A stretch of 64,000 nucleotides of DNA, taken from the NCBI GenBank assembly GCA_944325835.1, contig CALVBO010000004.1, positions 62,001 through 126,000 on the forward strand, written 5' to 3'. The first letter of the stretch is position 1. Each line of letters opens with the position of its first letter. Origin of the DNA: Candidatus Gastranaerophilales bacterium. Its GTDB lineage: Bacteria > Cyanobacteriota > Vampirovibrionia > Gastranaerophilales > Gastranaerophilaceae. Both the position numbers and the translations under genes were made by a program. Positions 8,313 to 18,268 of the stretch are shown here, piece after piece. The notes below the pieces were generated by a model that made no database searches, was not told the origin of the DNA, and was given only the letters and a program-made list of their open reading frames with translations.

Positions 8313-9437
8313 ATGAAAAAGGTTGCAGTTGTTTCAAAAAATATTTGTCAGGTTTTAGCCGGTGGTGCCAAATATGGCGGCGGAATTGTTGTTACTGGAA
8401 ATTTAATTCGTGCGTACGCAAATATGAATGATGTAGAGCTGACTGTTTTTACTGAAATAGATAGTAGTGCGTCAATTGATAATGTCCGTGTAATTGAAAT
8501 TCCATATCCATATAGCAGTGATTCTTACATAGATGAAATTGATAAAATTGTTAAGAAGGAAAATTTTGATATCGTTTTAAGCGCTAATATTCCGCAATTA
8601 TACCACACTTGCCTCCTTCAGTGCCATTCACCACAGTATAAATGTAATAATCTTCCTTTTTTATTGCGTAACCTTAAAAAGGTTTTTGGTCGTAAAAAGC
8701 TGGACTGGAGTATAAAGCGTTTTAAAAATATTGAGGATTGCAGATTTATTGCAGTATCAGAAATTATAAAAAAAGATTATCAAGAAAATTTCAACATACC
8801 TTCCGAGCGTATCAGAGTTGTCTATCCGGCTTGTACTAAGGTATTTGATACTCTGCCGGAAATAAAGAAAAATACAAATATAACTTTTGGTATTGTGGCT
8901 AACAGTTCTTTTAATAAAGGAGGTAACTTATTACTATTCGTATTGGGTCTGCTTAAGTTATGCGGTTATAATTTTCGTGTTAAAATTATTGCCCCAAAGT
9001 TTAGAAGAGATTTTGTGATGCAGGGCTTGGTAAATGTTTTTGGAATGAACAAGTGTGTAGAAGCCATACCAAAACAATCTGATATGAAAGGATTTTATTC
9101 TACAATAGATGTACTGGTGCTGCCGTCAATTAATGAAGCCTTTGGACTTGTTGTTCTGGAGGCAATGGCATTTGGTAAACCCTGTATTGTTTCCTCGACT
9201 GCCGGAATTGCTGAGATTATTAATTCACAAAATGGATTTGTATTTAATCGGCGAAAGTTGTCAGATTTTATTCAAACCATAATAAAGGTGATTAAAATTT
9301 ATAATGAAAAATTTTCACGGTTTAAAGATTATTGTAAAAATGCTTTTGAAACCTCCGGAATTTATACCTGGGAAAAGTTTGCACGTAAGATTTTAGAAAG
9401 TTCTTCTGCAGACCGTGAAGGTGTAAACCGGTACTAA
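8313..9437 (+). CDS. Glycosyltransferase family 4
   Basis: It probably transfers a nucleotide-activated sugar for surface polysaccharide. The protein is 374 residues with GT-B architecture: an N-terminal glycine-rich loop GGAKYGGGI near residues 16-24 and the family E-x7-E signature in NEAFGLVVLEAMAFGKP near 275-290. The start at 8313 (MKKVAVVSKN) is preferred because an AGAGG lies upstream and the frame from 8280 adds a non-homologous 11 residues. It is divergent from the PIG-L deacetylase. Donor and acceptor are unknown. Confidence 0.85.
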   Translation: MKKVAVVSKNICQVLAGGAKYGGGIVVTGNLIRAYANMNDVELTVFTEIDSSASIDNVRVIEIPYPYSSDSYIDEIDKIVKKENFDIVLSANIPQLYHTCLLQCHSPQYKCNNLPFLLRNLKKVFGRKKLDWSIKRFKNIEDCRFIAVSEIIKKDYQENFNIPSERIRVVYPACTKVFDTLPEIKKNTNITFGIVANSSFNKGGNLLLFVLGLLKLCGYNFRVKIIAPKFRRDFVMQGLVNVFGMNKCVEAIPKQSDMKGFYSTIDVLVLPSINEAFGLVVLEAMAFGKPCIVSSTAGIAEIINSQNGFVFNRRKLSDFIQTIIKVIKIYNEKFSRFKDYCKNAFETSGIYTWEKFARKILESSSADREGVNRY

Positions 9438-9640
9438 GGTTTGGAGTTAGTCATAAATAAAGCGGCTGTAGCTGCCGCTTGTATACGATTTTTTAAACCT
9501 AATTTATTTAATATTGCTTTTACATCTTGTTTTACTTTTGAAACCGGTACAAAAAGTCTGTCGCTTATTTGTGAGTTGCTATAGCCTTCCGCTAAAAAAC
9601 GCAACACAATAATTTCACCTGGTGACAACAACTTTAACAT
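9434..9640 (-). CDS. Small LuxR/GerE-type HTH protein
   Basis: The 68 residues are almost only a GerE helix-turn-helix (LSPGEIIVLRFLAEGYSNSQ, then ISDRLFVPVSKVKQDVKAIL and NKLGLKNRIQAA). There is no receiver or sensor domain, so it either acts as a simple DNA-binding factor or interacts with another protein. It converges on the GT4 gene with a 4-bp overlap. AGAGGGG precedes the start. Confidence 0.8.
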   Translation of the reverse strand: MLKLLSPGEIIVLRFLAEGYSNSQISDRLFVPVSKVKQDVKAILNKLGLKNRIQAAATAALFMTNSKP

Positions 9641-9738
9641 AATTACCCCTCTCTATGTTTTAATGTTGTTTGCATCACAAACGGACATATTATTACATAA
9701 ACATATTTATTTGTAAAGAGGGTGTAAAAGAACACATA

Positions 9739-9778
9739 GTTTGATTATATTGTACAGATGGTTTGATTATTTTGGACA
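9739..9778. repeat. Pair of direct repeats, possible operator
   Basis: GTTTGATTATATTGTACA (9739-9756) and GTTTGATTATTTTGGACA (9761-9778) are 18-bp repeats with a 22-bp period, about two helical turns. They sit upstream of the LuxR-HTH gene. Binding by that protein is a guess. Confidence 0.4.
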
Positions 9779-9814
9779 ACTTGTGCCCGTAAGCTAAAAT
9801 AAATCGCTAAATAT

Positions 9815-10174
9815 TTAATCTATATTTCCTTTATATGAACACGGAATATTTTCTTCTTTTAAATAGTTCATGCCCCACTTGTTTAATTCAATAATAGCTG
9901 GAATAAGAGTTTCTCCTCTTTTTGTGAGAGAATATTCGGTTTTAGGCGGTACTACAGGATAAAGTTTTCGTTCAATTATTCCGTCTGCTTCAAGTTCTTT
10001 TAACTGTTGAATTAGCATTTTGGGAGTCGCGTGTGAAATCAGTTTTTGAAGTTCGTTATACCTCAATGTTTTGTTTATAAGATGTCCGATTATAACCCCT
10101 TTATATTTGCCGCCGATTATTTCCATAGTTACCTCTAACGGGCATTGATATTCATCTTTTCTCTGTTTTATCAT
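9815..10174 (-). CDS. HxlR family transcriptional regulator
   Basis: A 119-residue winged-helix protein of the HxlR type, with the usual N-terminal Cys11 (CPLEVTMEIIGGKYKGVI) and the PKMLIQQLKELEADGIIERK wing region. These proteins often sense oxidants, aldehydes or other reactive compounds and control a divergent gene. Here the divergent gene is the MBL-fold hydrolase at 10281, so it is the likely regulator of that gene. Confidence 0.87.
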   Translation of the reverse strand: MIKQRKDEYQCPLEVTMEIIGGKYKGVIIGHLINKTLRYNELQKLISHATPKMLIQQLKELEADGIIERKLYPVVPPKTEYSLTKRGETLIPAIIELNKWGMNYLKEENIPCSYKGNID

Positions 10175-10188
10175 GTAAAAATCCTTAT

Positions 10189-10202
10189 TTACTTTTTAGT
10201 AA
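10189..10202. promoter_or_regulatory. Candidate HxlR operator palindrome
   Basis: TTACT-TTTT-AGTAA is a short palindrome of the TACT/AGTA type known for HxlR-family sites. It lies in the divergent region between the regulator and the MBL hydrolase, directly before AAGTATTATAC, a possible -10. Confidence 0.45.
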
Positions 10203-10280
10203 GTATTATACAAAAAAGTGCATTCTTGTCAAAATGATAATAACTATATAAAATTGCTTTATTATATGGAGGAAATATAA

Positions 10281-11072
10281 ATGAAAATTACACAAGTAAG
10301 AAATGCAACAATTATAGTGGAATACAATAATACAAAGTTTTTAATTGACCCGTGGCTTATGCCTAAAGATTATATGCCGGGATTTGATACAGCGATAAAT
10401 TCCGAAATTCGCCAGCCAAGAGTGGAGTTGCCTTTTGAAATTGAAAAAATTGTCGATGTTGATGCTGTTATCATTACTCATATTCACCCTGACCACTGGG
10501 ATGAATTCGCTGAAAATGCATTAGATAAAAATATAAAAGTATTTGTACAGTCAATTATTGACAAAGATTACATCATTTCAAAAGGGTTTACAAATGTTGA
10601 AATTATACAGGAATCCGGAACAGAATATAATGGGATAACTCTATACAAGACAGGCACCCAGCATGGCAAAAGAGAAATAATTAAACCGTTATGCGATTCT
10701 GTTGGCTTGCCTTATGATGCGATGGGCGTCGTTTTTAAATCACAAGATGAAAAGACCTTGTATATAGCAGGCGACACGATTTGGTGTAAAGAAGTAATTG
10801 AGGCTCTTACAAAATACCATCCTGATATAATAGTTGTAAATGCCTGCGCTGCAACGGTTTTAAGCGGTGAAAGAATAATTATGAATATTGATGATGTAAA
10901 AGAAGTTTTGCAAAATGCTCCAAACGCAACAGTAGTTGCCAGCCACATGGATACAGTCAGCCATCTTTCGGTTACAAGAAATGATTTAAAAGAATTTAAA
11001 AATAAAAACAATATTGATAATTTGTTAATTCCCGAGGATGGAGAGATAATTGATTTTGCAAGAAATAGTTAA
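10281..11072 (+). CDS. MBL-fold metal-dependent hydrolase
   Basis: The protein is 263 residues of the beta-lactamase superfamily (UlaG/YtnP-like branch). The zinc motif H67-I-H69-P-D71-H72 (THIHPDHWD) is intact, with later ligands GDT near 168 and SHMD near 222. TGGAGGAAAT precedes the ATG. Divergent pairing with HxlR suggests an inducible detoxifying or lactonase-type enzyme, but the substrate is not determinable. Confidence 0.85.
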   Translation: MKITQVRNATIIVEYNNTKFLIDPWLMPKDYMPGFDTAINSEIRQPRVELPFEIEKIVDVDAVIITHIHPDHWDEFAENALDKNIKVFVQSIIDKDYIISKGFTNVEIIQESGTEYNGITLYKTGTQHGKREIIKPLCDSVGLPYDAMGVVFKSQDEKTLYIAGDTIWCKEVIEALTKYHPDIIVVNACAATVLSGERIIMNIDDVKEVLQNAPNATVVASHMDTVSHLSVTRNDLKEFKNKNNIDNLLIPEDGEIIDFARNS

Positions 11073-11093
11073 ATTGTTATATTGATAAAGTTA

Positions 11094-11135
11094 TTCAGAA
11101 TAAGGTTGGAAAAATTTTTCCAACCTTATTCTGAA
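11094..11135. terminator. 42-bp perfect palindrome, probable terminator
   Basis: TTCAGAATAAGGTTGG-AAAAA and its exact reverse complement TTTTT-CCAACCTTATTCTGAA are contiguous. As RNA this is a 16-18 bp hairpin with a T-rich segment on both strands; it ends the MBL gene. Confidence 0.65.
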
Positions 11136-11238
11136 ATATTACAAAAATTTTGATTTTTTAAAAATTTGTGCAACTGGACTTTTCCGAAATAATCAAATTA
11201 TCCGTACAACTCAAAAACGGTGCGTATCTCACTAAAAT

Positions 11239-11355
11239 GTCCGAGAAAGGCTCGCGATAAGGAACGTGAGCGAGCCTTTTGAGTGGCGTATTAGACAGCG
11301 CAGCCGCTAACGGCTCGCGGTTCAGCGAGGCGGTGCGGCGGAGAACTGCTTTATT
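11239..11355 (+). repeat. Dispersed structured element, copy R4
   Basis: This is the compact reference copy: GTCCGAGAAAG, stem A AAAGGCTCGC/GCGAGCCTTT, core GAGTGGCGTATTAGACAG, stem B GCCGC/GCGGC, end CGGAGAACTGCTTTATT. It lies in a 629-bp gene-free stretch (11073-11701) with R5. Confidence 0.8.
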
Positions 11356-11433
11356 CTTCTGCAAATCTCAATCTATCCGTACAGTCCAGAAAAAGTCCAG
11401 TTTCCCAGTTTGATTTTTTTTGAACACTTAATT

Positions 11434-11552
11434 GTCCGAGAAAGTTTCGCGATAAGGAACGTGAGCGAAACTTTTGAGTGACGTATTAGACAGCGAAGTC
11501 GCGGGTTGACCTGCGCGAGCAGGGCAAGCAGGCGACGGAGAACTGCTTTATT
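11434..11552 (+). repeat. Dispersed structured element, copy R5
   Basis: It is in the same orientation as R4, 78 bp downstream of it. Stem A is AAAGTTTCGC/GCGAAACTTT and stem B is GTCGC/GCGAC; both stems differ from R4 but remain paired. TATCCGTACA motifs flank the pair at about 11199, 11374 and 11605. Confidence 0.8.
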
Positions 11553-11670
11553 TTTTCCGACCCGAAAACGCCCACACAAAGCCAACTTTACCAAATAATC
11601 TATCTATCCGTACAAATCAATCTGGACAAAAAACTACAGAGGGAATGTTAAATAAAATTTTTATATATTA

Positions 11671-11691
11671 AAAAAGCCTCCGAAGAGGCTA
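11671..11691 (-). terminator. Terminator of tRNA-His
   Basis: On the minus strand TAGCCTC-TTCG-GAGGCT is followed by TTTTT, directly downstream of the tRNA. Confidence 0.8.
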
Positions 11692-11701
11692 AATTGATAA
11701 A

Positions 11702-11778
11702 TGGGGCGGGTAGTGGGATTCGAACCCACGCATATCGGAACCACAATCCGAGGCCTTAACCGCTTGGCGATACCCGCC
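11702..11778 (-). tRNA. tRNA-His (anticodon GTG)
   Basis: The cloverleaf folds fully. The acceptor stem is GCGGGTA/TACCCGC with the extra G-1 opposite C73 that marks histidine tRNAs. The anticodon stem-loop is TCGGA-TTGTGGT-TCCGA, and the T arm is GTGGG-TTCGAAT-CCCAC. CCA is encoded at the 3' end. Confidence 0.97.
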
Positions 11779-11875
11779 ATTTCGTTTACTTTTTTATACT
11801 AACACGAAAATATTTTTTGTCCAGAACTTTTTATTTGCCAGAGATATACTGCACGACCTATCGACAGAAAAATGT

Positions 11876-12295
11876 TTAACGGCTCACTTCTATTATATTG
11901 CTATCTTCTCTTAATTTCATCATTATTTCATGGGCTTTTTCTTTGGCTTGCTCGTCCGAACGATATCTCCGGGAGAATATTCTTCTTTCTGTTCTGTTGT
12001 TAATATGTCTGAATACCAGAAAATAATAGTTGCGTCCACGCCTTCTCCCTGTTAGCCAGTCCCGGTGTCTGCGATAATGTGAACTCACTCTCACATCCTT
12101 CACCTCATCAACGTCCATTAAATAAGCTGTTTTAACCTTATTTAATCTCGTTATTCGTTCAACAACGCAGCTGTTTTTTTCTCTATTGCATATAAGCTTT
12201 TCTGATTTGTATGATGTGAGATAATCAATAAGACTTAATATGCATAATATTACCAGAATTATTATTGTTAGCTGTCGTCTGTAATCGTAATCCAT
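11876..12295 (-). CDS. Membrane-anchored basic protein, unknown function
   Basis: One transmembrane helix at residues 9-27 (LTIIILVILCILSLIDYL) is followed by a 110-residue soluble part that is strongly Arg-rich (HYRRHRDWLTGRRRGRNYYF). AGGAGCAGGAAAGT precedes the ATG. It lies downstream of rpaB, separated from it by a terminator hairpin. The layout resembles a small PH-like membrane anchor domain, but I cannot assign a family. Confidence 0.7.
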   Translation of the reverse strand: MDYDYRRQLTIIILVILCILSLIDYLTSYKSEKLICNREKNSCVVERITRLNKVKTAYLMDVDEVKDVRVSSHYRRHRDWLTGRRRGRNYYFLVFRHINNRTERRIFSRRYRSDEQAKEKAHEIMMKLREDSNIIEVSR

Positions 12296-12313
12296 ACTTT
12301 CCTGCTCCTAAAT

Positions 12314-12350
12314 AAAAAAATAATGCCATATTTTGTATGGCATTATTTTT
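12314..12350. terminator. Bidirectional terminator after rpaB
   Basis: AATAATGCCATA and TATGGCATTATT form a perfect stem around TTTTG, with A-runs on one side and T-runs on the other. It ends rpaB on the minus strand. Confidence 0.75.
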
Positions 12351-12367
12351 AAAATCAATATTTAAAA

Positions 12368-13117
12368 CTAACTTATTCTTTGGAACATATAGCCTATTCC
12401 GCGGGCAGTTAAGATTAATTCCGGATTCGCAGGATCGGATTCCAGTTTTGAGCGCAGTCTTGAAATATGGACGTCTACAACTCTCGTATCAATCCGATGA
12501 TCAGCAGGGTAAGCCCATACGTGCTGAAGAATTTCGTTTCTTGAGAACGCCTGGCCGGAATTGTTTACGAGAAGTTCCAACAAGCTGAATTCCATTCCTG
12601 TAAGGCGGATTCTGTCGTTCTTTCTGTAGACTTGACGGCGTGCGGTATCAATTTTAATATTGCCGGCAGTGATTACGTTTTTGGTTACTTTACCGGAAGG
12701 TGTTACCATTTCGCGGTTATTTGTACGGCGCAAAACTGCTTTTACACGTGCTTCAAGCTCTTTAGGGCTGAAAGGTTTGATTACGTAGTCATCCGCCCCG
12801 AGTTCAAGGCCGGTAATTCTTTCTGAAACATCTCCTAATGCTGTCAAAATGATAATAGGTACATCTGCTGTACGTCTGATTTCGCGTGTTACGCCGTAAC
12901 CATCCATTTTAGGCATCATAACATCCAGAACTACCAGATCAGGATTATATTTATTGAACGCATTTACTGCGGCTTCTCCGTCTTCTGCTGTATAAACATC
13001 GTAACCCGCCATTTTCAAGCGTGTTTCCAAGATACGTCTTATGCTGGCTTCATCATCGGCCAATAATATTCTCGGACGGTCTTCATTTTCTACTGTCATT
13101 TCAGCATTTTCTGTCAT
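12368..13117 (-). CDS. rpaB: OmpR-family response regulator, RpaB type
   Basis: It has a receiver domain at residues 15-130 with phospho-acceptor Asp65 (LVVLDVMMPK), Thr92 and Lys114 (IKPFSPKE), then a winged-helix DNA-binding domain at 150-248 (RLTGMEFSLLELLV, DTRVVDVHISRLRSKLE, LILTARGIGYMFQRI). The last third is close to the motif pattern of cyanobacterial RpaB (ycf27), an essential light- and redox-stress regulator of photosynthesis genes. Finding it in a genome with no visible photosynthesis genes argues for a cyanobacterial sister lineage and an older, non-photosynthetic role. No histidine kinase is adjacent. The ortholog call is from recalled motifs. Confidence 0.88.
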   Translation of the reverse strand: MTENAEMTVENEDRPRILLADDEASIRRILETRLKMAGYDVYTAEDGEAAVNAFNKYNPDLVVLDVMMPKMDGYGVTREIRRTADVPIIILTALGDVSERITGLELGADDYVIKPFSPKELEARVKAVLRRTNNREMVTPSGKVTKNVITAGNIKIDTARRQVYRKNDRIRLTGMEFSLLELLVNNSGQAFSRNEILQHVWAYPADHRIDTRVVDVHISRLRSKLESDPANPELILTARGIGYMFQRIS

Positions 13118-13364
13118 TATCTTTTCCTTTTCTCTTTTTAAAAGTGTAACTCTTCCACTTAATTTATTAAAAAATGTTTATTTTTTTGAATTTTTTTAAA
13201 CAATTGTAACCATATATTAACATAACTCTTTAAAAAATACAAGCACTTTTGCGAAAAAAAGCAACTTGCCTGAAATGCTTGTTAAATATATCCGTTTGCT
13301 TAGTTTATATGGGGAATGCTTTAATTTTTTTAGAATTTTAGACTTTATTTGAGAGGAGATTTTT

Positions 13365-13712
13365 ATGCGGACATATATTATTTTAATTTTACTTATTGCA
13401 ATTGCTATTCCAATGGCTATAAAGTTCGGGATAGGGCATGCTAATGTGCGGACGGCATCGTCAGTGGGGCCGGGGCCTTGCATAATTAACAATTTTAATG
13501 AAGATTCGCTGCAGGATAGGATGCTGCCTAAGAATTTGGATAATTTGAAAAAGCCGGATGCGTTTCAACCTAGTTTGGATAATCATCCTAAAGACGGTAT
13601 GGTTGATATGGATAGTTTTGATGAAAAGCGCAACCCTGATCAAATTGGCGAACAGTGTGAATTCGGTTTATGTACACCTGGCTCACAGCAGCCGCAAAAT
13701 AGTCAGAATTAA
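13365..13712 (+). CDS. Small membrane-anchored or secreted protein
   Basis: The 115-residue protein has an N-terminal hydrophobic helix (residues 4-22), then a polar, Asp/Asn/Pro-rich tail with three Cys (GPGPCIINN and GEQCEFGLCTPG). GAGAGGAGA precedes the ATG. No family is recognised. A strong hairpin follows. Confidence 0.7.
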   Translation: MRTYIILILLIAIAIPMAIKFGIGHANVRTASSVGPGPCIINNFNEDSLQDRMLPKNLDNLKKPDAFQPSLDNHPKDGMVDMDSFDEKRNPDQIGEQCEFGLCTPGSQQPQNSQN

Positions 13713-13743
13713 TTGCAGTGGGGCCGGTGAGCAGGTTCCACAA

Positions 13744-13783
13744 TTCAGAGAAGGCGCGGAGCGTGCTCCGCGCCCTATCTGAA
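13744..13783 (+). terminator. Terminator-like hairpin
   Basis: GGCGCGGAGC-GT-GCTCCGCGCC is extended by outer TTCAGA/TCTGAA pairing. A T-run follows a few bases later. It separates the small gene from dnaK. Confidence 0.65.
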
Positions 13784-13878
13784 ATATTAATTTTTTGTTT
13801 ATTTTTTTAATATTCTGCAAAAACAGTGTTATATATTAAATATAAAATAAATTTGCATGAAATTTGTAAAGGAGATAA

Positions 13879-15720
<1,842 letters not shown>

Positions 15721-15748
15721 TTTATCTATCCTTTCAATAAATAAGACT

Positions 15749-15778
15749 AAGGTTCGGGCTTAAATCCCGAACCTTTTC
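15749..15778 (+). terminator. dnaK terminator
   Basis: AAGGTTCGGG-CTTAAAT-CCCGAACCTT is followed by TTCT. Confidence 0.85.
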
Positions 15779-15950
15779 TATATTATTCGCATGGCTAATA
15801 GTAAAATTTTTATTATTTTCATAGAATATTTTTATCTATAAATACATTTGCTTGTTTGTTTGCGTCGAGATTAAGGAGTTTATGCAGTTTGCAATATTTT
15901 CCTAAACCCGTTTACGTCCTATTTTATATAGTACGAGGTAACAATTTTCT

Positions 15951-16283
15951 ATGACATTTGATGATAAAGTTTTTATTGCTAAGAAAATACGTGAGGCAAG
16001 AAAAGCCTTGAAGTACACTCAGGCAAAGCTTGCTGAGATTGTGAACGTTAATGAACAGCATATTTCACGTATTGAAAATGCAACATATACTCCGTCGTTA
16101 AGCCTGTTTTTCAGGTTGCATAAAGCTTTGGGGCTGGATCTGGCTGATTTTGGAATTGATGTGGAAGAAGATTTATCAACTTTGAGAAAAGATGTTTTGA
16201 GAATGGTTTATGCCGCAAGTGAAAAAGACCTGAAATATTATAAAGATGTTTTGGGCTACCTTGATGAAAACTTTTTGAAATAG
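15951..16283 (+). CDS. XRE-family HTH regulator
   Basis: The protein is 110 residues. The HTH occupies residues 10-65 (REARKALKYTQAKLAEIVNV, then NEQHISRIENATYTPSL). The C-terminal 45 residues (DLSTLRKDVLRMVYAASEKD) are helical and may dimerise or bind a ligand. ACGAGGTAAC precedes the ATG. It converges on the GT9 gene with only three bases between. Its target is unknown. Confidence 0.85.
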   Translation: MTFDDKVFIAKKIREARKALKYTQAKLAEIVNVNEQHISRIENATYTPSLSLFFRLHKALGLDLADFGIDVEEDLSTLRKDVLRMVYAASEKDLKYYKDVLGYLDENFLK

Positions 16284-16286
16284 AGT

Positions 16287-17327
16287 TCAGATTAGCGCCC
16301 TGATAGCATTCAATACCTCGTCAACAGTGGGAGTCAGGGTGCAGATGTTTTTTTGATTTTTGTTCGGGCATTTTTTTCTGTGGCATGGCTGGCAAGGGTT
16401 TGAACCGGTGAGAGCGATGTATTTGGTTTTATCGCCTAATGGCGCATAAAGCCCCGGAGGGGTGCAGCAGAAAATTGTTACTATTTTAATCTTCTGAACA
16501 GCCCAGGCAAGGTGTGTGCTTCCGCTGTCGAGTGACACCATTAAATCCCCGCGGGAGAAAAGTTCCTGCAATTCTTCAAGGTTTGTTTTGCCTGTTAAAT
16601 TTATGTGTTTGTCGCCGCCGATATATGAGATAAGTTCGGCATCTGCCGGCATGCCGGTAAAAATGAGGTTAAATTCATTCCCGAGGCGGCTGATGAGTTC
16701 ACGCCAGTTATCTTTGTTCCAGTGTTTCGGAACCCATGTGGTCGCCGGCGCAATAATAATAGTTCTTTTTGACGGATTAAGCTCTTTTAAAAGCTCGTTA
16801 ATCTTTTCTTGCGTTTTAATGGATGTCGGGGGAAGTGTCACCTTAATTTTTTCTGTATTAAGCCCGAGATATTCGGCAAATTTCAGGTAACATTTTACAA
16901 CGTGGCGGTTGAAACCGTCGCGGGTGGACGGAATTACTTCATTTCCGCCTAAAATCGCGCCTTCACGGGCGTTTTTAGACACAATTCTTCTTCTGGCACC
17001 GCAAAAACGTGTCCAGTAAAGACTTTTAAGGATAAGCTGGGTGTCAATCGCAATATCAAATTTTTCTCCCCGCAGTGTTTTTAAGATGCCGAGGTATTCT
17101 TTGAAATTTTGAAACAGTTTACCGGATTTTTTCCATTTTTCGACCGGCGCAAGGTAAACTTTATCTACGCAGGGGTTATCTTTAATAAGGGAATAGCCCT
17201 TCTCCGACACCAGCCAGTGAACCTCATAACCGTTATCTTTCAGGCAGTTTGCAAGCGGAATGTTGAAGATTACATCTCCCATTGCGCTCAGCCTGATTAG
17301 TAAAACTTTTCCCCGTTTTTCTTCCAT
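16287..17327 (-). CDS. ADP-heptose:LPS heptosyltransferase-like (GT9)
   Basis: GT9 enzymes add heptose to the LPS core on the cytoplasmic face. The 346-residue protein has the GT9 N-terminus (KVLLIRLSAMGDVIFNIPLA), the donor-site region IIIAPATTWVPKHWNKDNW near 190-210 and SRGDLMVSLDSGSTHLAWA near 260-280. A Cys cluster near the C-terminus (CQPCHRKKCP...C) is common in part of the family. It supports a diderm with LPS. WaaC/WaaF/WaaQ assignment is not possible. Confidence 0.9.
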   Translation of the reverse strand: MEEKRGKVLLIRLSAMGDVIFNIPLANCLKDNGYEVHWLVSEKGYSLIKDNPCVDKVYLAPVEKWKKSGKLFQNFKEYLGILKTLRGEKFDIAIDTQLILKSLYWTRFCGARRRIVSKNAREGAILGGNEVIPSTRDGFNRHVVKCYLKFAEYLGLNTEKIKVTLPPTSIKTQEKINELLKELNPSKRTIIIAPATTWVPKHWNKDNWRELISRLGNEFNLIFTGMPADAELISYIGGDKHINLTGKTNLEELQELFSRGDLMVSLDSGSTHLAWAVQKIKIVTIFCCTPPGLYAPLGDKTKYIALTGSNPCQPCHRKKCPNKNQKNICTLTPTVDEVLNAIRALI

Positions 17328-17449
17328 ATTCTAAGCTTATCACGAAAACCCTTGTATTATATTTAATTTTGTAACAAAATAATGCATAGATAACAAGAAT
17401 TATTTTTTAGCAGTTTTCTACCCGTTGTAGGAAGAAGTGTGTATATCTT

Positions 17450-18217
17450 ATGTCAGTAACACCCGTTTCACAATTTAATAATATAAAGCCTTTTCACCCT
17501 GACAGGCAGCAAGACAATACAAAACGGAAAATTCTTGCAACAGCTGCTCTTGGTTCGGCTGCTGCATTTGGAATAATTTCGCATAAACAGGGTTTCAAGA
17601 TTTCAAAACTTGCCAAAACTCCGGTCAAAGATTGGGCACTTTTTAAAATTAAAGGTAAAACTCTACAGATTGAAGAGAAAGAAGTGATGGGGCTTGCAGG
17701 CGGCTCTGTTGTTGGCGGGCTTGCGGGCGGCGCGCTTTTTGACGATAAAAAGAATTTCAAGTCAAAAATGCAGGAAGCATTGAGCCAGCTTCTCGGTAAC
17801 GTTGCGGTGCCGATATTGTGTGTCGGTCAAACTTCTAAATACTACAAAAAACACGAAGATGATGTTTTAAAACATGTTCCGCAAATTAAGGGTGAAAATA
17901 AAGGGTTTGTTAAATATGCAAACCGTGCATTGAAAGCTGTTCCGCCGGTCGGACTAACGGCCGCAGCACTGGGTGTCGGAATAATTGGCGGTAACAAGGT
18001 TTCTAATTTTATTAATGAAAAGATTTCGGGTAAAAAAGTTGAGCGTCATATCAAGGGAACGGATTTTGCGCCTCACGTTGATGATTTGTGCCTTGCAATC
18101 ACCTTAATGGCGCCGGGAACTCCTGTCGGTGAAGTTATTGCAAAAACGATACCTGCGTTCCTGACTGTTCCGGGATATCAAACGGGTATCGCTGGAATTA
18201 AGTCTTCTCATTTGTAA
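17450..18217 (+). CDS. Lineage-type glycine-rich membrane protein
   Basis: The 255-residue protein contains several Gly/Ala-rich hydrophobic segments (ILATAALGSAAAFGII, GLAGGSVVGGLAGGALF, PVGLTAAALGVGIIGG, LCLAITLMAPGTPVG). It resembles in style the proteins at 21008 and 22766, with a short polar N-terminus (MSVTPVSQFNNIKPFHPDRQ) and membrane segments but no cleaved signal. It is immediately upstream of the FliI-type gene. No function is known to me. Confidence 0.65.
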   Translation: MSVTPVSQFNNIKPFHPDRQQDNTKRKILATAALGSAAAFGIISHKQGFKISKLAKTPVKDWALFKIKGKTLQIEEKEVMGLAGGSVVGGLAGGALFDDKKNFKSKMQEALSQLLGNVAVPILCVGQTSKYYKKHEDDVLKHVPQIKGENKGFVKYANRALKAVPPVGLTAAALGVGIIGGNKVSNFINEKISGKKVERHIKGTDFAPHVDDLCLAITLMAPGTPVGEVIAKTIPAFLTVPGYQTGIAGIKSSHL

Positions 18218-18232
18218 TCTCACGTTAAAAAG

Positions 18233-18261
18233 TTGTACATTCGGCGATTAGGTAGTATACT
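18233..18261 (+). promoter_or_regulatory. Promoter of the FliI-type gene, predicted leaderless
   Basis: TTGTAC (18233-18238), a 17-bp spacer, TATACT (18256-18261), then only seven bases to the ATG at 18269. There is no Shine-Dalgarno. Confidence 0.65.
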
Positions 18262-18268
18262 TACTAAT

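Noticed and set aside
11158-11594. Minus-strand ORFs beginning KNKAVLRR across R4 and R5, and similar ones at 4404-4595
   Set aside because: They are translations of the dispersed element. The same peptide recurs wherever the element occurs, in no consistent context and without ribosome sites.
11073-11701. Integron-like cassette array, given repeated elements and a tyrosine recombinase nearby
   Set aside because: No attC-type core sites, no cassette ORFs, and the recombinase lacks integron integrase features.
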